A stretch of 64,000 bases of DNA, from contig NZ_LIQH01000022.1 of NCBI RefSeq assembly GCF_001418085.1, forward strand, positions 1-64,000. Direction: 5' to 3'. The position numbers and the translations under genes are program-made. The notes under the pieces were generated by a model. That model was not told the origin of the DNA. It searched no databases and saw only the letters and a program-made list of their open reading frames with translations. Below, piece by piece: positions 1 to 8,630 of the stretch. How positions within the stretch are numbered: position 1 is the stretch's first letter; the number at the start of each line of letters is the position of its first letter. The DNA comes from Lacinutrix algicola (GTDB lineage Bacteria; Bacteroidota; Bacteroidia; Flavobacteriales; Flavobacteriaceae).

Positions 1-2132
1 GTTTCTAAAGCATCAATATCATCAGCATTCTCTGTGATTTGAGTTTGAATAGCAGTATCATCAAAAGGAGTTACGCTTAAATTGATATTGTTATCAGCAT
101 CCTGTAACTACAGTTACAGAACTGTCTACGAACGAACGCTACTGTTTGTAATTTCGTTAGATGCATCTGTATCTTCATCAGCAGTAATATGATCTGCTAT
201 TGCAGTTTCATTGTTTGTAATTGCTGTGTTTTGAGTTGCTTGCTCCGCTTCTAAAGCAGCGATGTCTGTTTCGTTAGTTGTAATATTCGTTGTATTACCA
301 GCTATCGCAGTATTTTGAGTTGTTTGTTCTGTTTCTAAAGCATCAATATCATCAGCATTCTCTGTGATTTGAGTTTGAATAGCAGTATCATCAAAAGGAG
401 TTACGCTTAAATTGATATTGTTATCAGCATCTGTAACTACAGTTACAGAACTGTCTGAAGAAGCTACTGTTTGAATTTCGTTAGATGCATCTGTATCTTC
501 ATCAGCAGTAATATGATCTGCTATTGCAGTTTCATTATTTGTTATTGCTGTGTTTTGTGTTGCTTGCTCCGTTTCTAAAGCAGCGATGTCTGTTTCGTTA
601 GTTGTAATATTCGTTGTATTACCAGCTATCGCAGTATTTTGAGTTGTTTGTTCTGTTTCTAAAGCATCAATATCATCAGCATTCTCTGTGATTTGAGTTT
701 GAATAGCAGTATCATCAAAAGGAGTTACGCTTAAATTGATGTTATTGTTCGCGTCTGTAGTTACGTTTACAGAACTGTCTGAAGAAGCTACTGTTTGAAT
801 TTCGTTAGATGCATCTGTATCTTCATCAGCAGTAATATGATCTGCTATTGCAGTTTCATTGTTTGTAATTGCTGTGTTTTGAGTTGCTTGCTCCGTTTCT
901 AAAGCAGCGATGTCTGTTTCGTTAGTTGTAATATTCGTTGTATTACCAGCTATCGCAGTATTTTGAGTTGTTTGTTCTGTTTCTAAAGCATCAATATCAT
1001 CAGCATTCTCTGTGATTTGAGTTTGAATAGCAGTATCATCAAAAGGAGTTACGCTTAAATTGATATTGTTATCAGCATCTGTAACTACAGTTACAGAACT
1101 GTCTGAAGAAGCTACTGTTTGAATTTCGTTAGATGCATCTGTATCTTCATCAGCAGTAATATGATCTGCTATTGCAGTTTCATTATTTGTTATTGCTGTG
1201 TTTTGTGTTGCTTGCTCCGTTTCTAAAGCATCAATATCATCAGCATTCTCTGTGATTTGAGTTTGAATAGCAGTATCATCAAAAGGAGTTACGCTTAAAT
1301 TGATGTTATTGTTAGCGTCTGTAGTTACGTTTACAGAACTGTCTGAAGAAGCTACTGTTTGAATTTCGTTAGTTGCGTCTGTATCTTCATCAGCAGTAAT
1401 ATGATCTGCTATTGCAGTTTCATTATTTGTTATTGCTGTGTTTTGTGTTGCTTGCTCCGTTTCTAAAGCAGCGATGTCTGTTGCGTTAGTTGTAATATTC
1501 GTTGTATTACCAGCTATCGCAGTATTTTGAGTTGTTTGTTCTGTTTCTAAAGCATCAATATCATCAGCATTTTCTGTGATTTGAGTTTGAATAGCAGTAT
1601 CATCAAAAGGAGTTACGCTTAAATTGATGTTATTGTTCGCGTCTGTAGTTACGTTTACAGAACTGTCTGAAGAAGCTACTGTTTGAATTTCGTTAGATGC
1701 ATCTGTATCTTCATCAGCAGTAATATGATCTGCTATTGCAGTTTCATTGTTTGTAATTGCTGTGTTTTGAGTTGCTTGCTCCGTTTCTAAAGCAGCGATG
1801 TCTGTTTCGTTAGTTGTAATATTCGTTGTATTACCAGCTATCGCAGTATTTTGAGTTGTTTGTTCTGTTTCTAAAGCATCAATATCATCAGCATTCTCTG
1901 TGATTTGAGTTTGAATAGCAGTATCATCAAAAGGAGTTACGCTTAAATTGATATTGTTATCAGCATCTGTAACTACAGTTACAGAACTGTCTGAAGAAGC
2001 TACTGTTTGAATTTCGTTAGATGCATCTGTATCTTCATCAGCAGTAATATGATCTGCTATTGCAGTTTCATTGTTTGTAATTGCTGTGTTTTGAGTTACT
2101 TGCTCCGTTTCTAAAGCAGCGATGTCTGTTGA
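1..2132 (-). repeat. Tandem 324-bp coding repeats, about 6.5 copies
   Basis: The landmark GTTTCTAAAGCATCAA recurs at 1, 331, 655, 979, 1219, 1543 and 1867. Spacings are 330, 324, 324, 240, 324 and 324 bp. The 324-bp period equals 108 codons. The 240-bp unit lacks exactly 84 bp, which is one 28-codon coiled-coil segment. The 330-bp spacing is 324 plus the six inserted bases at the window edge. Units are nearly identical at the nucleotide level, which indicates recent expansion or homogenisation by recombination. Confidence 0.9.
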
Positions 2133-2630
2133 GTTAGTAGCAACTTCTACAGATTCATCTAGTGTTGATAAATCGGTAGTTATAGTTCCTCCAGCATCAG
2201 TTGTTTCAAGGCTTGTTCCGTTAAGGATTACTGCAGTGTTAAGTTCGTTAGTGTTGTCTGAATCCGAATCGTTTAATGAGATAATAGTGTTGTTACCAGC
2301 TTCGTCAACATACGTAAAAGTGCCATCATTGTTTAATGTTATTGATGTTATAGTTTCATTTGCCATTACATCTACACATAGGCTATTCCATGTATTGTTA
2401 TTGTATTGGAAAAGGCAATCTTCATCTGTGTTATAAGCAATGGCTCCTTCTAGAGGAGTGATGGCGTTCATTTGGGCAGAAGTTATTCTTGTAACAACTA
2501 GGGTTTTTGTTGTACTCTCTAATTCTAGGATAGAATTTTGATCTATAGTTTGTGGGTTTTCACCTATTTTAACTTGTGCGAATATACTTGTGCTAAGTAA
2601 GAGAGTAAATATCAGTAGGAACTTTTTCAT
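126..2630 (-). CDS. Secreted coiled-coil repeat protein, frame interrupted at window edge
   Basis: The protein starts with a clear signal peptide (MKKFLLIFTLLLSTSIFAQ, cleaved after AQ) and a short N-terminal region (about residues 20-160) of a type common in flavobacterial surface proteins, with a W-N-S-L-C segment near residues 82-86. The rest is tandem repeats of 108 residues. Each repeat contains two 28-residue segments (ETEQ-TQNTAI type, four heptads with I/L at regular spacing, hence a likely coiled coil) and a segment around SSDSSV and LSVTPFDDTAIQTQITENADDIDAL, which is probably beta-rich. The open frame ends at 126 only because of small insertions between about 100 and 155; the repeat sequence continues in the original frame to base 1. 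The true C-terminus, where a sorting or anchoring domain would be expected, lies outside the window. Likely a surface stalk or adhesin; the function is not known. Confidence 0.75.
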   Translation of the reverse strand: MKKFLLIFTLLLSTSIFAQVKIGENPQTIDQNSILELESTTKTLVVTRITSAQMNAITPLEGAIAYNTDEDCLFQYNNNTWNSLCVDVMANETITSITLNNDGTFTYVDEAGNNTIISLNDSDSDNTNELNTAVILNGTSLETTDAGGTITTDLSTLDESVEVATNSTDIAALETEQVTQNTAITNNETAIADHITADEDTDASNEIQTVASSDSSVTVVTDADNNINLSVTPFDDTAIQTQITENADDIDALETEQTTQNTAIAGNTTNITTNETDIAALETEQATQNTAITNNETAIADHITADEDTDASNEIQTVASSDSSVNVTTDANNNINLSVTPFDDTAIQTQITENADDIDALETEQTTQNTAIAGNTTNITTNATDIAALETEQATQNTAITNNETAIADHITADEDTDATNEIQTVASSDSSVNVTTDANNNINLSVTPFDDTAIQTQITENADDIDALETEQATQNTAITNNETAIADHITADEDTDASNEIQTVASSDSSVTVVTDADNNINLSVTPFDDTAIQTQITENADDIDALETEQTTQNTAIAGNTTNITTNETDIAALETEQATQNTAITNNETAIADHITADEDTDASNEIQTVASSDSSVNVTTDANNNINLSVTPFDDTAIQTQITENADDIDALETEQTTQNTAIAGNTTNITTNETDIAALETEQATQNTAITNNETAIADHITADEDTDASNEIQTVASSDSSVTVVTDADNNINLSVTPFDDTAIQTQITENADDIDALETEQTTQNTAIAGNTTNITTNETDIAALEAEQATQNTAITNNETAIADHITADEDTDASNEITNSSVRS

Positions 2631-2647
2631 TTATAAAGCTTTTTCCT

Positions 2648-2655
2648 CAAATATA
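2648..2655 (-). promoter_or_regulatory. Candidate -7 element for the repeat protein
   Basis: On the minus strand this reads TATATTTG, a perfect match to the Bacteroidota -7 consensus TAnnTTTG, 18 bases before the start codon. No TTG -33 box is visible at the right distance, so only the -7 half is supported. Confidence 0.4.
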
Positions 2656-2760
2656 ATTTTGATTAGCTTTATTCTTACTGTAAAAGCCTGACAGTAGACA
2701 GGTTATCGATTAAGTGTGAATATATTCGATGAAATGCGTAAAAAAAATCAAGAATTATAA

Positions 2761-2789
2761 TTGTTATTCCTAAATAAATACTATTTTTG
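2761..2789 (+). promoter_or_regulatory. Promoter of tRNA-Gly
   Basis: TTG at 2761-2763, an 18-base spacer, then TATTTTTG at 2782-2789 match the flavobacterial TTG-N17-23-TAnnTTTG promoter. The tRNA begins 12 bases after the final G, preceded by CCATCGG, a leader that is identical at the tRNA-Tyr gene. Confidence 0.7.
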
Positions 2790-2800
2790 CCATCGGAAAT

Positions 2801-2873
2801 GCGAGAGTAGCTCAGTTGGTAGAGCGTCAGCCTTCCAAGCTGAATGTCGCCAGTTCGAACCTGGTCTCTCGCT
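2801..2873 (+). tRNA. tRNA-Gly (anticodon TCC)
   Basis: A 73-nt cloverleaf can be drawn: acceptor GCGAGAG pairs with CTCTCGC, with T as discriminator base; D-arm GCTC...GAGC; anticodon stem TCAGC/GCTGA around loop CTTCCAA, giving anticodon TCC; T-loop TTCGAAC. CCA is not encoded. A promoter and a terminator flank it closely, so it is a single-gene transcript. Confidence 0.97.
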
Positions 2874-2875
2874 CA

Positions 2876-2907
2876 AAAGCTTCATCTAATCGATGAAGCT
2901 TTTTTTT
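2876..2907 (+). terminator. Rho-independent terminator of tRNA-Gly
   Basis: A 10-bp perfect stem AAGCTTCATC/GATGAAGCTT with a 5-base loop is followed by a T tract. It lies directly after the tRNA. Confidence 0.9.
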
Positions 2908-3029
2908 GTGCTTTGTTTTTAATGAATAAATAATTTAGTCGTTTTTCTTTTTGATTGAAAAAGGAATGCCTTCTAGAGTGGTTTCGGTAAGATATACTTG
3001 TAAAGAAGAAATGTTTGGAGGTTACTTCT

Positions 3030-3737
3030 TTATTTAAAATTATTTAAAGAAGTATTTGTTTCAATCTCGTAAGGTTCCTTTTCGTATTCGAAAATTCTAG
3101 CTTTCAAACTTCCTTTTAAAACAATATCCTTGCCTTTAATTTCTAGATAGCTTCCTTCTCGCAGTCCAATTACTGGTTGTGTGTTAAATTGGTGGAACTC
3201 TTTAATACGTGTTTCTCGAGTTTCTCCCATATGTTTACTTCCAATTATCGGGTCTAAGTAATGCGGATTGATATTAAAAGGTACAAAACCTAAGGTTTTA
3301 AAGCTTGGTGGATAAACAATTGGCATATCGTTAGTTGTATTCATGGTAAGTCCACAAATATTACTTCCCGCGCTTGTTCCTAAGTAAGGTGTTCCGTTAT
3401 TAATAGCTTCTTTGATAGCGTTTAGGCATTTGTTTCTATAGAGTTCGCTAACTAAAACAAAAGTATTCCCACCACCAACATAAATACCTTTTGCTTGTTT
3501 TATTGCTTCAATTGGATCTTTGAATTCATGAATGCCTTTTACTTTTTTACCTATACTTTTAAAAGGCTTTTTAATTTTTTCAGTATATTCATTATGAGAA
3601 ATTCCACCAGGTCTAGCGTAAGGAATAAAAAGTATGTCATCCGAGTCTTTAAAATGAATTTTTAATTCATCTAAAAGATAGTCTAATGGTTTTCCTCCAA
3701 AAACGGTTGATGTACTGGCAATAATTATACTTCTCAT
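3030..3737 (-). CDS. pepE: Dipeptidase E (peptidase family S51)
   Basis: At 235 residues it matches the usual length of PepE, a cytoplasmic peptidase that cleaves N-terminal Asp-X dipeptides. The nucleophile motif GTSAGSN places the catalytic serine at residue 122, close to Ser120 of the Salmonella enzyme. Other family hallmarks are YVGGGNTF near residue 87 and NPHYLDP near residue 157, which holds the expected His. There is no signal peptide, as expected for a cytosolic enzyme. It stands alone, transcribed away from the repeat-containing tandem genes to its right. The family assignment is firm; the exact substrate is inferred. Confidence 0.93.
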   Translation of the reverse strand: MRSIIIASTSTVFGGKPLDYLLDELKIHFKDSDDILFIPYARPGGISHNEYTEKIKKPFKSIGKKVKGIHEFKDPIEAIKQAKGIYVGGGNTFVLVSELYRNKCLNAIKEAINNGTPYLGTSAGSNICGLTMNTTNDMPIVYPPSFKTLGFVPFNINPHYLDPIIGSKHMGETRETRIKEFHQFNTQPVIGLREGSYLEIKGKDIVLKGSLKARIFEYEKEPYEIETNTSLNNFK

Positions 3738-3842
3738 TATAGTTTATTTGTTGTAAATTTATATGACACTAATTTAACGATAAAATATAAAGAGTTCTCT
3801 TTTTAACAAAAGTTTAAAACTCTTTTAAAATTTAATTAAGAA

Positions 3843-4682
3843 ATGAAAACCGTTATTTACATAACTAAACCAAGCCATATGAAACCATTATTATTTCTAC
3901 TATTTTTTTCTTTAGCAACAGTGTCTATGTTCGCTCAAGATATTTCGCGAATTGAAGTTAAAGGTAAAATAATTGTAGATGTAGACGATGTCGAGAACAT
4001 TACTGTCTATAATACAACTTCAAATAAAGGAACGGTTACAGATTCTATAGGGAATTTTGTAATTAAGGTTGCTTTAAATGATGAGATTCGTGTGTCTTCT
4101 GTTCAATTAATTCCTTTTACAACAAAAATAACAGAGCCAGTTATAGATACTAAAGTTTTAAAAATATATTTAAAAGAATATGTAAATACACTTGACGAAG
4201 TGGTTTTATTGCCATACGATTTAACAGGTGATCTTGCCACAGATGCCAAAAATGCTAAAGTATCTGATGCTATTGTTTTTGAATTTGGAAGTTTCGAGAA
4301 TTTTGAAATGCCAGACGATTACCATTCTAAGGTAGATAATATAGCTATAGGAACTCAAAACGATCGTCAGCGATTTCAGGCAGACGGTATGGCAATTATA
4401 GGTTTGTTAAGTAATTGGATTTTTAAAAATAAGAATAAGAAAGCTAAGACAGATCCAAGATTGGAAACTCCAGTTTCTAGTGTTTCTTACGCCTTTAGCC
4501 CTTCATATTTTATAGAAAATTATAATATTCCAGGAGATAGAGTACAAGGTTTTATTGGTTTTATAGAAGAGTCTCATTTCGATGATACACTTTTAGAGCC
4601 TAAAAATGAATTAAAATTAATTGAATACTTATTTGAAAAAAGCAAAGTATTCTTAGCGACTAAAGATGACGGTAAAGAATAA
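3843..4682 (+). CDS. Carboxypeptidase regulatory-like domain protein, secreted
   Basis: A secreted or outer-membrane-associated protein of unknown function. A signal peptide ending in MFAQ is visible; it fits best if translation starts at the second methionine (3879), although the 3843 ATG has the A-rich upstream context typical of this phylum, so both starts are possible. After the signal peptide comes a CarboxypepD_reg-like beta-sandwich (about residues 37-125, with VKGKIIVDVDDVENITVYNTT and a DSIGNF turn), and then a region unlike any family I recognise. The motif LTGDL-x2-D-x2-N recurs in the next gene, so the two are probably diverged duplicates. Its end overlaps the start of the next gene by 17 bases, which implies translational coupling. 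Confidence 0.75.
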   Translation: MKTVIYITKPSHMKPLLFLLFFSLATVSMFAQDISRIEVKGKIIVDVDDVENITVYNTTSNKGTVTDSIGNFVIKVALNDEIRVSSVQLIPFTTKITEPVIDTKVLKIYLKEYVNTLDEVVLLPYDLTGDLATDAKNAKVSDAIVFEFGSFENFEMPDDYHSKVDNIAIGTQNDRQRFQADGMAIIGLLSNWIFKNKNKKAKTDPRLETPVSSVSYAFSPSYFIENYNIPGDRVQGFIGFIEESHFDDTLLEPKNELKLIEYLFEKSKVFLATKDDGKE

Positions 4683-5457
4683 TATTTTTTATCTGATATT
4701 TTTAATTTCTTGTTTTAGTTTTTCTCAAAACACAATTTTAGTAGGTACTGTTGCAGGAGAAGAAAGTATTGATGGTATTCATGTTATAAATCGTTCTCAA
4801 AAAAAATATGCAACTACAAGCGATAAAGGTGAATTTATAATAGATGCAATTGTAAATGATACAGTCGTTTTTACATCGGTACAGTACAAATCTTTAATGC
4901 ATATTGTAACAGTAGACAATATTACAAACAAAACGCTTAATGTTAACCTAGAGACTCAGGTGAACCAATTACCCGAAGCGTTAATAGGCTTCACGCTAAC
5001 AGGAGATTTAAATAAAGATGTTTTAAATTCTGATGCGAAAAGATCAATAGATTTCTACGATGTTGGAATACCTGGTTATAAAGGAAAAAGGAAAACCAAA
5101 AGCCAGCGGTTATTAGCAGAAGCAGGAGAGTTTAAACCTGTAATGTTATTGGGGATTCTTGGCGGTTCAATCCCTTTAAATCCAATTTTAAATGGAATTT
5201 CAGGAAGGACTAAAGAACTTAAAAAGCGTGTTGACATTGAAAATAATACAAAATTAATGAATGCTTTAAAAAACAGATTGTCTGAAGTTTTTTTTAAAGA
5301 GAATGAATTAAAAGAAGAACTTAGAGCAGAGTTTTTTTATTTCTGTGCAGAGGATGATGCTTTCGAAAATAGATGTGCTTCTAATGATTTAGAAGCTTTA
5401 ATTTTTTTGAAAGAAAAGTATGTTGTTTATAAAGAAAACCTTGCTTTAAAAGAATAA
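4666..5457 (+). CDS. Carboxypeptidase regulatory-like domain protein, paralogue
   Basis: A second secreted protein of the same build: signal peptide (NNIFYLIFLISCFSFSQ), then a CarboxypepD_reg-like domain at about residues 22-100 with the TSDKGEF turn, then a C-terminal region containing LTGDL-x2-D, shared with the upstream gene. The C-terminal half has a few cysteines (FCAEDDAFENRC). The start codon lies inside the upstream gene, so the two are co-translated. Function unknown; similar pairs in Bacteroidota are annotated only as carboxypeptidase-like regulatory domain proteins. Confidence 0.75.
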   Translation: MTVKNNIFYLIFLISCFSFSQNTILVGTVAGEESIDGIHVINRSQKKYATTSDKGEFIIDAIVNDTVVFTSVQYKSLMHIVTVDNITNKTLNVNLETQVNQLPEALIGFTLTGDLNKDVLNSDAKRSIDFYDVGIPGYKGKRKTKSQRLLAEAGEFKPVMLLGILGGSIPLNPILNGISGRTKELKKRVDIENNTKLMNALKNRLSEVFFKENELKEELRAEFFYFCAEDDAFENRCASNDLEALIFLKEKYVVYKENLALKE

Positions 5458-5517
5458 CTAAAAACTTGGAATACTTTTTGTCTACTTTAAGTAATTTAGC
5501 AATCGAAATATATACAC

Positions 5518-6018
5518 ATGAAAATTTTTAAATCAATTTTAGTTTTAGCTCTAGTTGTATCATTAGCCTTTACTAGTGCACATAAATATTATGTAAGTAT
5601 TACTAAAATTGAATACGTAAAAGAGCAGCAATCTGTACAGATTATTACAAGAATTTTTATAGACGATTTCGAGAGACTTCTTAAAGAGAGATTCGACGAT
5701 AAAATAGTTTTAGATGTAAATACAGATGAAACACAAATAGATAGCTACATTAAAAAATATTTACTTTCTAGAATAAAAATAGATATTAACGGAGAGCAAT
5801 CTGTTATAAAATTTATTGGTAAAGAATACGATGGAGATGTAGTGCAATGTTATTTAGAAATAGAAAAAGTAGTTAGCATTAAATCTTTTAGTATTAAAAA
5901 TAGTGTGTTATATGATTTGTTTAGCGATCAAAAAAATATCGTGAGAACACATATAAATGGTAAGGATAAATCTTTTATTTTAATCCCTGAAAACGATAAA
6001 GGAATGTTAAACTTCTGA
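5518..6018 (+). CDS. DUF6702-like periplasmic protein
   Basis: A small secreted protein (166 residues) with a signal peptide (MKIFKSILVLALVVSLAFTSA) and the HKYYVSITKIEY and FIDDFERLL motifs that I associate with the Bacteroidota family DUF6702. It sits 64 bases before an M1 metallopeptidase gene; this pairing is common in the family, which suggests a functional link such as folding, anchoring or inhibition of the peptidase. That link is inferred from position only. A possible promoter precedes it (TTG 5466-5468, 23-base gap, TAATTTAG), weaker than consensus. Confidence 0.7.
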   Translation: MKIFKSILVLALVVSLAFTSAHKYYVSITKIEYVKEQQSVQIITRIFIDDFERLLKERFDDKIVLDVNTDETQIDSYIKKYLLSRIKIDINGEQSVIKFIGKEYDGDVVQCYLEIEKVVSIKSFSIKNSVLYDLFSDQKNIVRTHINGKDKSFILIPENDKGMLNF

Positions 6019-6082
6019 AAAAAGGAATGTTTAAATCTTAAAATTTGTTAAATTCATCCTCTATTCTGAAAATAACAAAAAA

Positions 6083-8383
6083 ATGAACAATTTAAAGTAC
6101 TTGGTGCTATCTGCACTTTTTGTTACTGTTGGCGTGTTTGCTCAGCAAGATCAAGAAAAAAAAGAGCCTCAACAAGGGCACGTTAATCAAAACAAATTCA
6201 AGCAACTTTACGAGGAGTTTTCTACTCCCAACATGTATCGTGCTGCATCTGGAGCTCCTGGTGTTGCTTATTATCAGCAACAGGCAGATTACAAGATGGA
6301 TCTAGAATTAGACGATGTTAATGCTAAATTATCTGGTTTCGAAACGATTACTTATACTAATAATTCACCAGATGTACTTAAATATCTTTGGGTGCAATTA
6401 GATCAAAACATGAGAGCTAAAGATTCTAAAACGCCTTTAATTGAAGGTAGTGGAGTTAGACCTGCAGCTCAAATTTCTTCTTACGCTAACGATTACATGA
6501 GTGATGGTTTCGATGGTGGTTTTAATATAGAAGAAGTAAAAGGAACAAATGGTAAGCCTTTACAGCACATGATTAATCGTACAATGATGCGTGTAGATAT
6601 GCCTAAGCCATTAGCTTCTGGAGAAAAATTTTCATTTTCAATTAAGTGGTGGTATAACATTAATGATCACGTTAATGGAAGAGGTCGTTCTGGGTACGAG
6701 TATTTTCCAGAAGACGATAATAGAGCGTATGTAATGGCACAATTCTATCCTAGAATGGCTGTTTATAATGATGTAGAAGGATGGCAAAACTCTCAGTTTT
6801 GGGGACGTGACGAATTTGCGTTACCATTCGGAAACTTTGAAGTGAATATAACAGTACCTGCAGATCATATTTTAGATGGTACAGGAAAGTTAACAAATAG
6901 AAAAGATGTATTTTCTAAAGATATGATGAAGCGTTACGAGAAAGCGAAGAAATCATACGATGAGCCAGTTGTAGTTGTTACTCAAGATGAAGTAGTTGAA
7001 AAACTAAAAACTAAATCTTCAAAAACAAAAACTTGGAAATTATATGCAGAGAACGTTAGAGATTTCGGTTTTGCAACTTCAAGACGTTACATTTGGGACA
7101 TGATGTCTGTAAAAATTGGAAACAAAGATGTCATGGCTGTTTCTATGTATGGAAAAGAAGGAAACCCGTTATGGGAAGATTGGTCTACTAAGGCAGTTGC
7201 AAGTACATTAAAATCTTACTCACGTATGACTTTCGATTATCCTTATCATAAAGCTATTTCAGTACATGCTAAACAGCAAGGTATGGAATATCCAATGATT
7301 TGCTGGAATTATGGTCGTCCAGATAAAGATGGAAACTATAGTGATCGTGTTAAATTTGGAATGATGTCTGTAATTATTCATGAGGTTGGACATAACTTCT
7401 TCCCAATGATTGTAAACAGTGATGAGCGCCAGTGGACATGGATGGACGAAGGTTTAAATACTTTTGTGCAGTATGTTGCAGAGCAAGATTTTGGAAAATG
7501 GTACCCAGGAGCTTTATCTGAAGGGCAATCGGCATATCCTTCACGTCGTGGACCAGCAGCAAATATTACAAGATATATGGGAGGAGATCAAGATTTTATT
7601 GCTCCTATCATGACAAAAGGTTTAAATACTTACCAATTTGGAAACAATGCTTACGGTAAGCCAGGAACAGCATTAAATATTCTTCGTGAAACAGTAATGG
7701 GACCAGAATTGTTCGATTATGCATTTAGAGAATATGCGCAACGTTGGATGTTTAAACACCCAACACCAGAAGATTTTTTCCGTACTATGGAAGATGCTTC
7801 AGCATTCGATTTAGATTGGTACTGGAGAGGATGGTTTTATACAACAGATTATGTTGATATAGGAGTTAAAGATGTAAAAAAATACTATGTAACTACTAAG
7901 CCAAATACTGCAGGAGGAAATCTAGCTAAACGTTACGGAATAGATGAAAAAGATTTAGTCTATTTTGTAGAAGATGGAAGTGAAGAGCATACTGAAGGAA
8001 TGAAAAGCGAAAGCATTTCTGATAATTCTACACCATTAAAAGAATACTTAATGGATAATTTTACTGCTGAAGAACGTGCGAAAATGGAAGAGCCTAAATT
8101 TTTCTATAACGTTACTTTCAATAAGCCAGGTGGATTGGTAATGCCAATTATAGTTGAGTATGCTTATGCAGATGGAACTAGTAAAACAGAAACATATCCA
8201 GCACAAATTTGGAGACTTAATGATAATGAAGTTAGCAAAGCTATTTCTTCAAGCAAAGAGATTGTTGGTATAACTGTAGATCCTAAATTAGAAACTGCAG
8301 ATGTAGATACTTCTAATAATTCTTGGCCAAGAGAGGTTAAACAAGGAGAGTTTGATAAGTTTAAAAATAAGACGAAAAACTAA
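6083..8383 (+). CDS. Secreted M1 family zinc metallopeptidase
   Basis: A secreted aminopeptidase-type gluzincin. The signal peptide ends at FAQQ (about residue 21). The zinc site is HEVGH at residues 433-437 with the third ligand Glu456 in WMDEGLN, giving the canonical HEXXH-X18-E spacing. The M1 N-terminal beta-domain spans roughly residues 50-270 and the catalytic domain about 320-600; the final part (TWRLND-like, about 690-766) resembles a C-terminal beta domain. The usual GAMEN exopeptidase motif is replaced by GMEYPMICWNYG, as in other Bacteroidota members. It probably degrades peptides in the periplasm or at the surface. A strong terminator follows, so the unit ends here. Confidence 0.92.
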   Translation: MNNLKYLVLSALFVTVGVFAQQDQEKKEPQQGHVNQNKFKQLYEEFSTPNMYRAASGAPGVAYYQQQADYKMDLELDDVNAKLSGFETITYTNNSPDVLKYLWVQLDQNMRAKDSKTPLIEGSGVRPAAQISSYANDYMSDGFDGGFNIEEVKGTNGKPLQHMINRTMMRVDMPKPLASGEKFSFSIKWWYNINDHVNGRGRSGYEYFPEDDNRAYVMAQFYPRMAVYNDVEGWQNSQFWGRDEFALPFGNFEVNITVPADHILDGTGKLTNRKDVFSKDMMKRYEKAKKSYDEPVVVVTQDEVVEKLKTKSSKTKTWKLYAENVRDFGFATSRRYIWDMMSVKIGNKDVMAVSMYGKEGNPLWEDWSTKAVASTLKSYSRMTFDYPYHKAISVHAKQQGMEYPMICWNYGRPDKDGNYSDRVKFGMMSVIIHEVGHNFFPMIVNSDERQWTWMDEGLNTFVQYVAEQDFGKWYPGALSEGQSAYPSRRGPAANITRYMGGDQDFIAPIMTKGLNTYQFGNNAYGKPGTALNILRETVMGPELFDYAFREYAQRWMFKHPTPEDFFRTMEDASAFDLDWYWRGWFYTTDYVDIGVKDVKKYYVTTKPNTAGGNLAKRYGIDEKDLVYFVEDGSEEHTEGMKSESISDNSTPLKEYLMDNFTAEERAKMEEPKFFYNVTFNKPGGLVMPIIVEYAYADGTSKTETYPAQIWRLNDNEVSKAISSSKEIVGITVDPKLETADVDTSNNSWPREVKQGEFDKFKNKTKN

Positions 8384-8401
8384 GTTGTAGTTTTAAGTTT
8401 A

Positions 8402-8436
8402 AAAAAGCCTATTCGAAAGAATAGGCTTTTTTTTTG
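8402..8436 (+). terminator. Rho-independent terminator after M1 peptidase
   Basis: The stem AAAAAGCCTATTC/GAATAGGCTTTTT with a GAAA tetraloop is followed by more T residues, 19 bases after the stop codon. Confidence 0.92.
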
Positions 8437-8630
8437 TTTAAATATTTATTTTCAGATAGTTGTATGTTTTTAAGAGTTGATTGCTTCAAATCAGTTGAAA
8501 AAAGTGCATTAAAAAATAATTATTATTGAATATATGTATTTTTAGTTAAAAATGTGATTTTAATAAATCTAAGTGCTTTAATTTGAATTCATTACATTAG
8601 TGTTAGTAAAAATCAATCAAACTAAAAATT

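Noticed and set aside
1-2132. Regular direct repeats as a possible CRISPR array
   Set aside because: The 324-bp period is coding, in frame and continuous, without spacers.
2122-2436. Plus-strand frame of 104 codons opposite the repeat protein
   Set aside because: It is the complement of a real gene with a signal peptide; composition (Ser/Val-rich) is what an antisense frame gives.
2908-3029. Possible terminator AAAGAAG/CTTCTTT after pepE
   Set aside because: The stem is short, AT-rich and has a 16-base loop; not enough to call.
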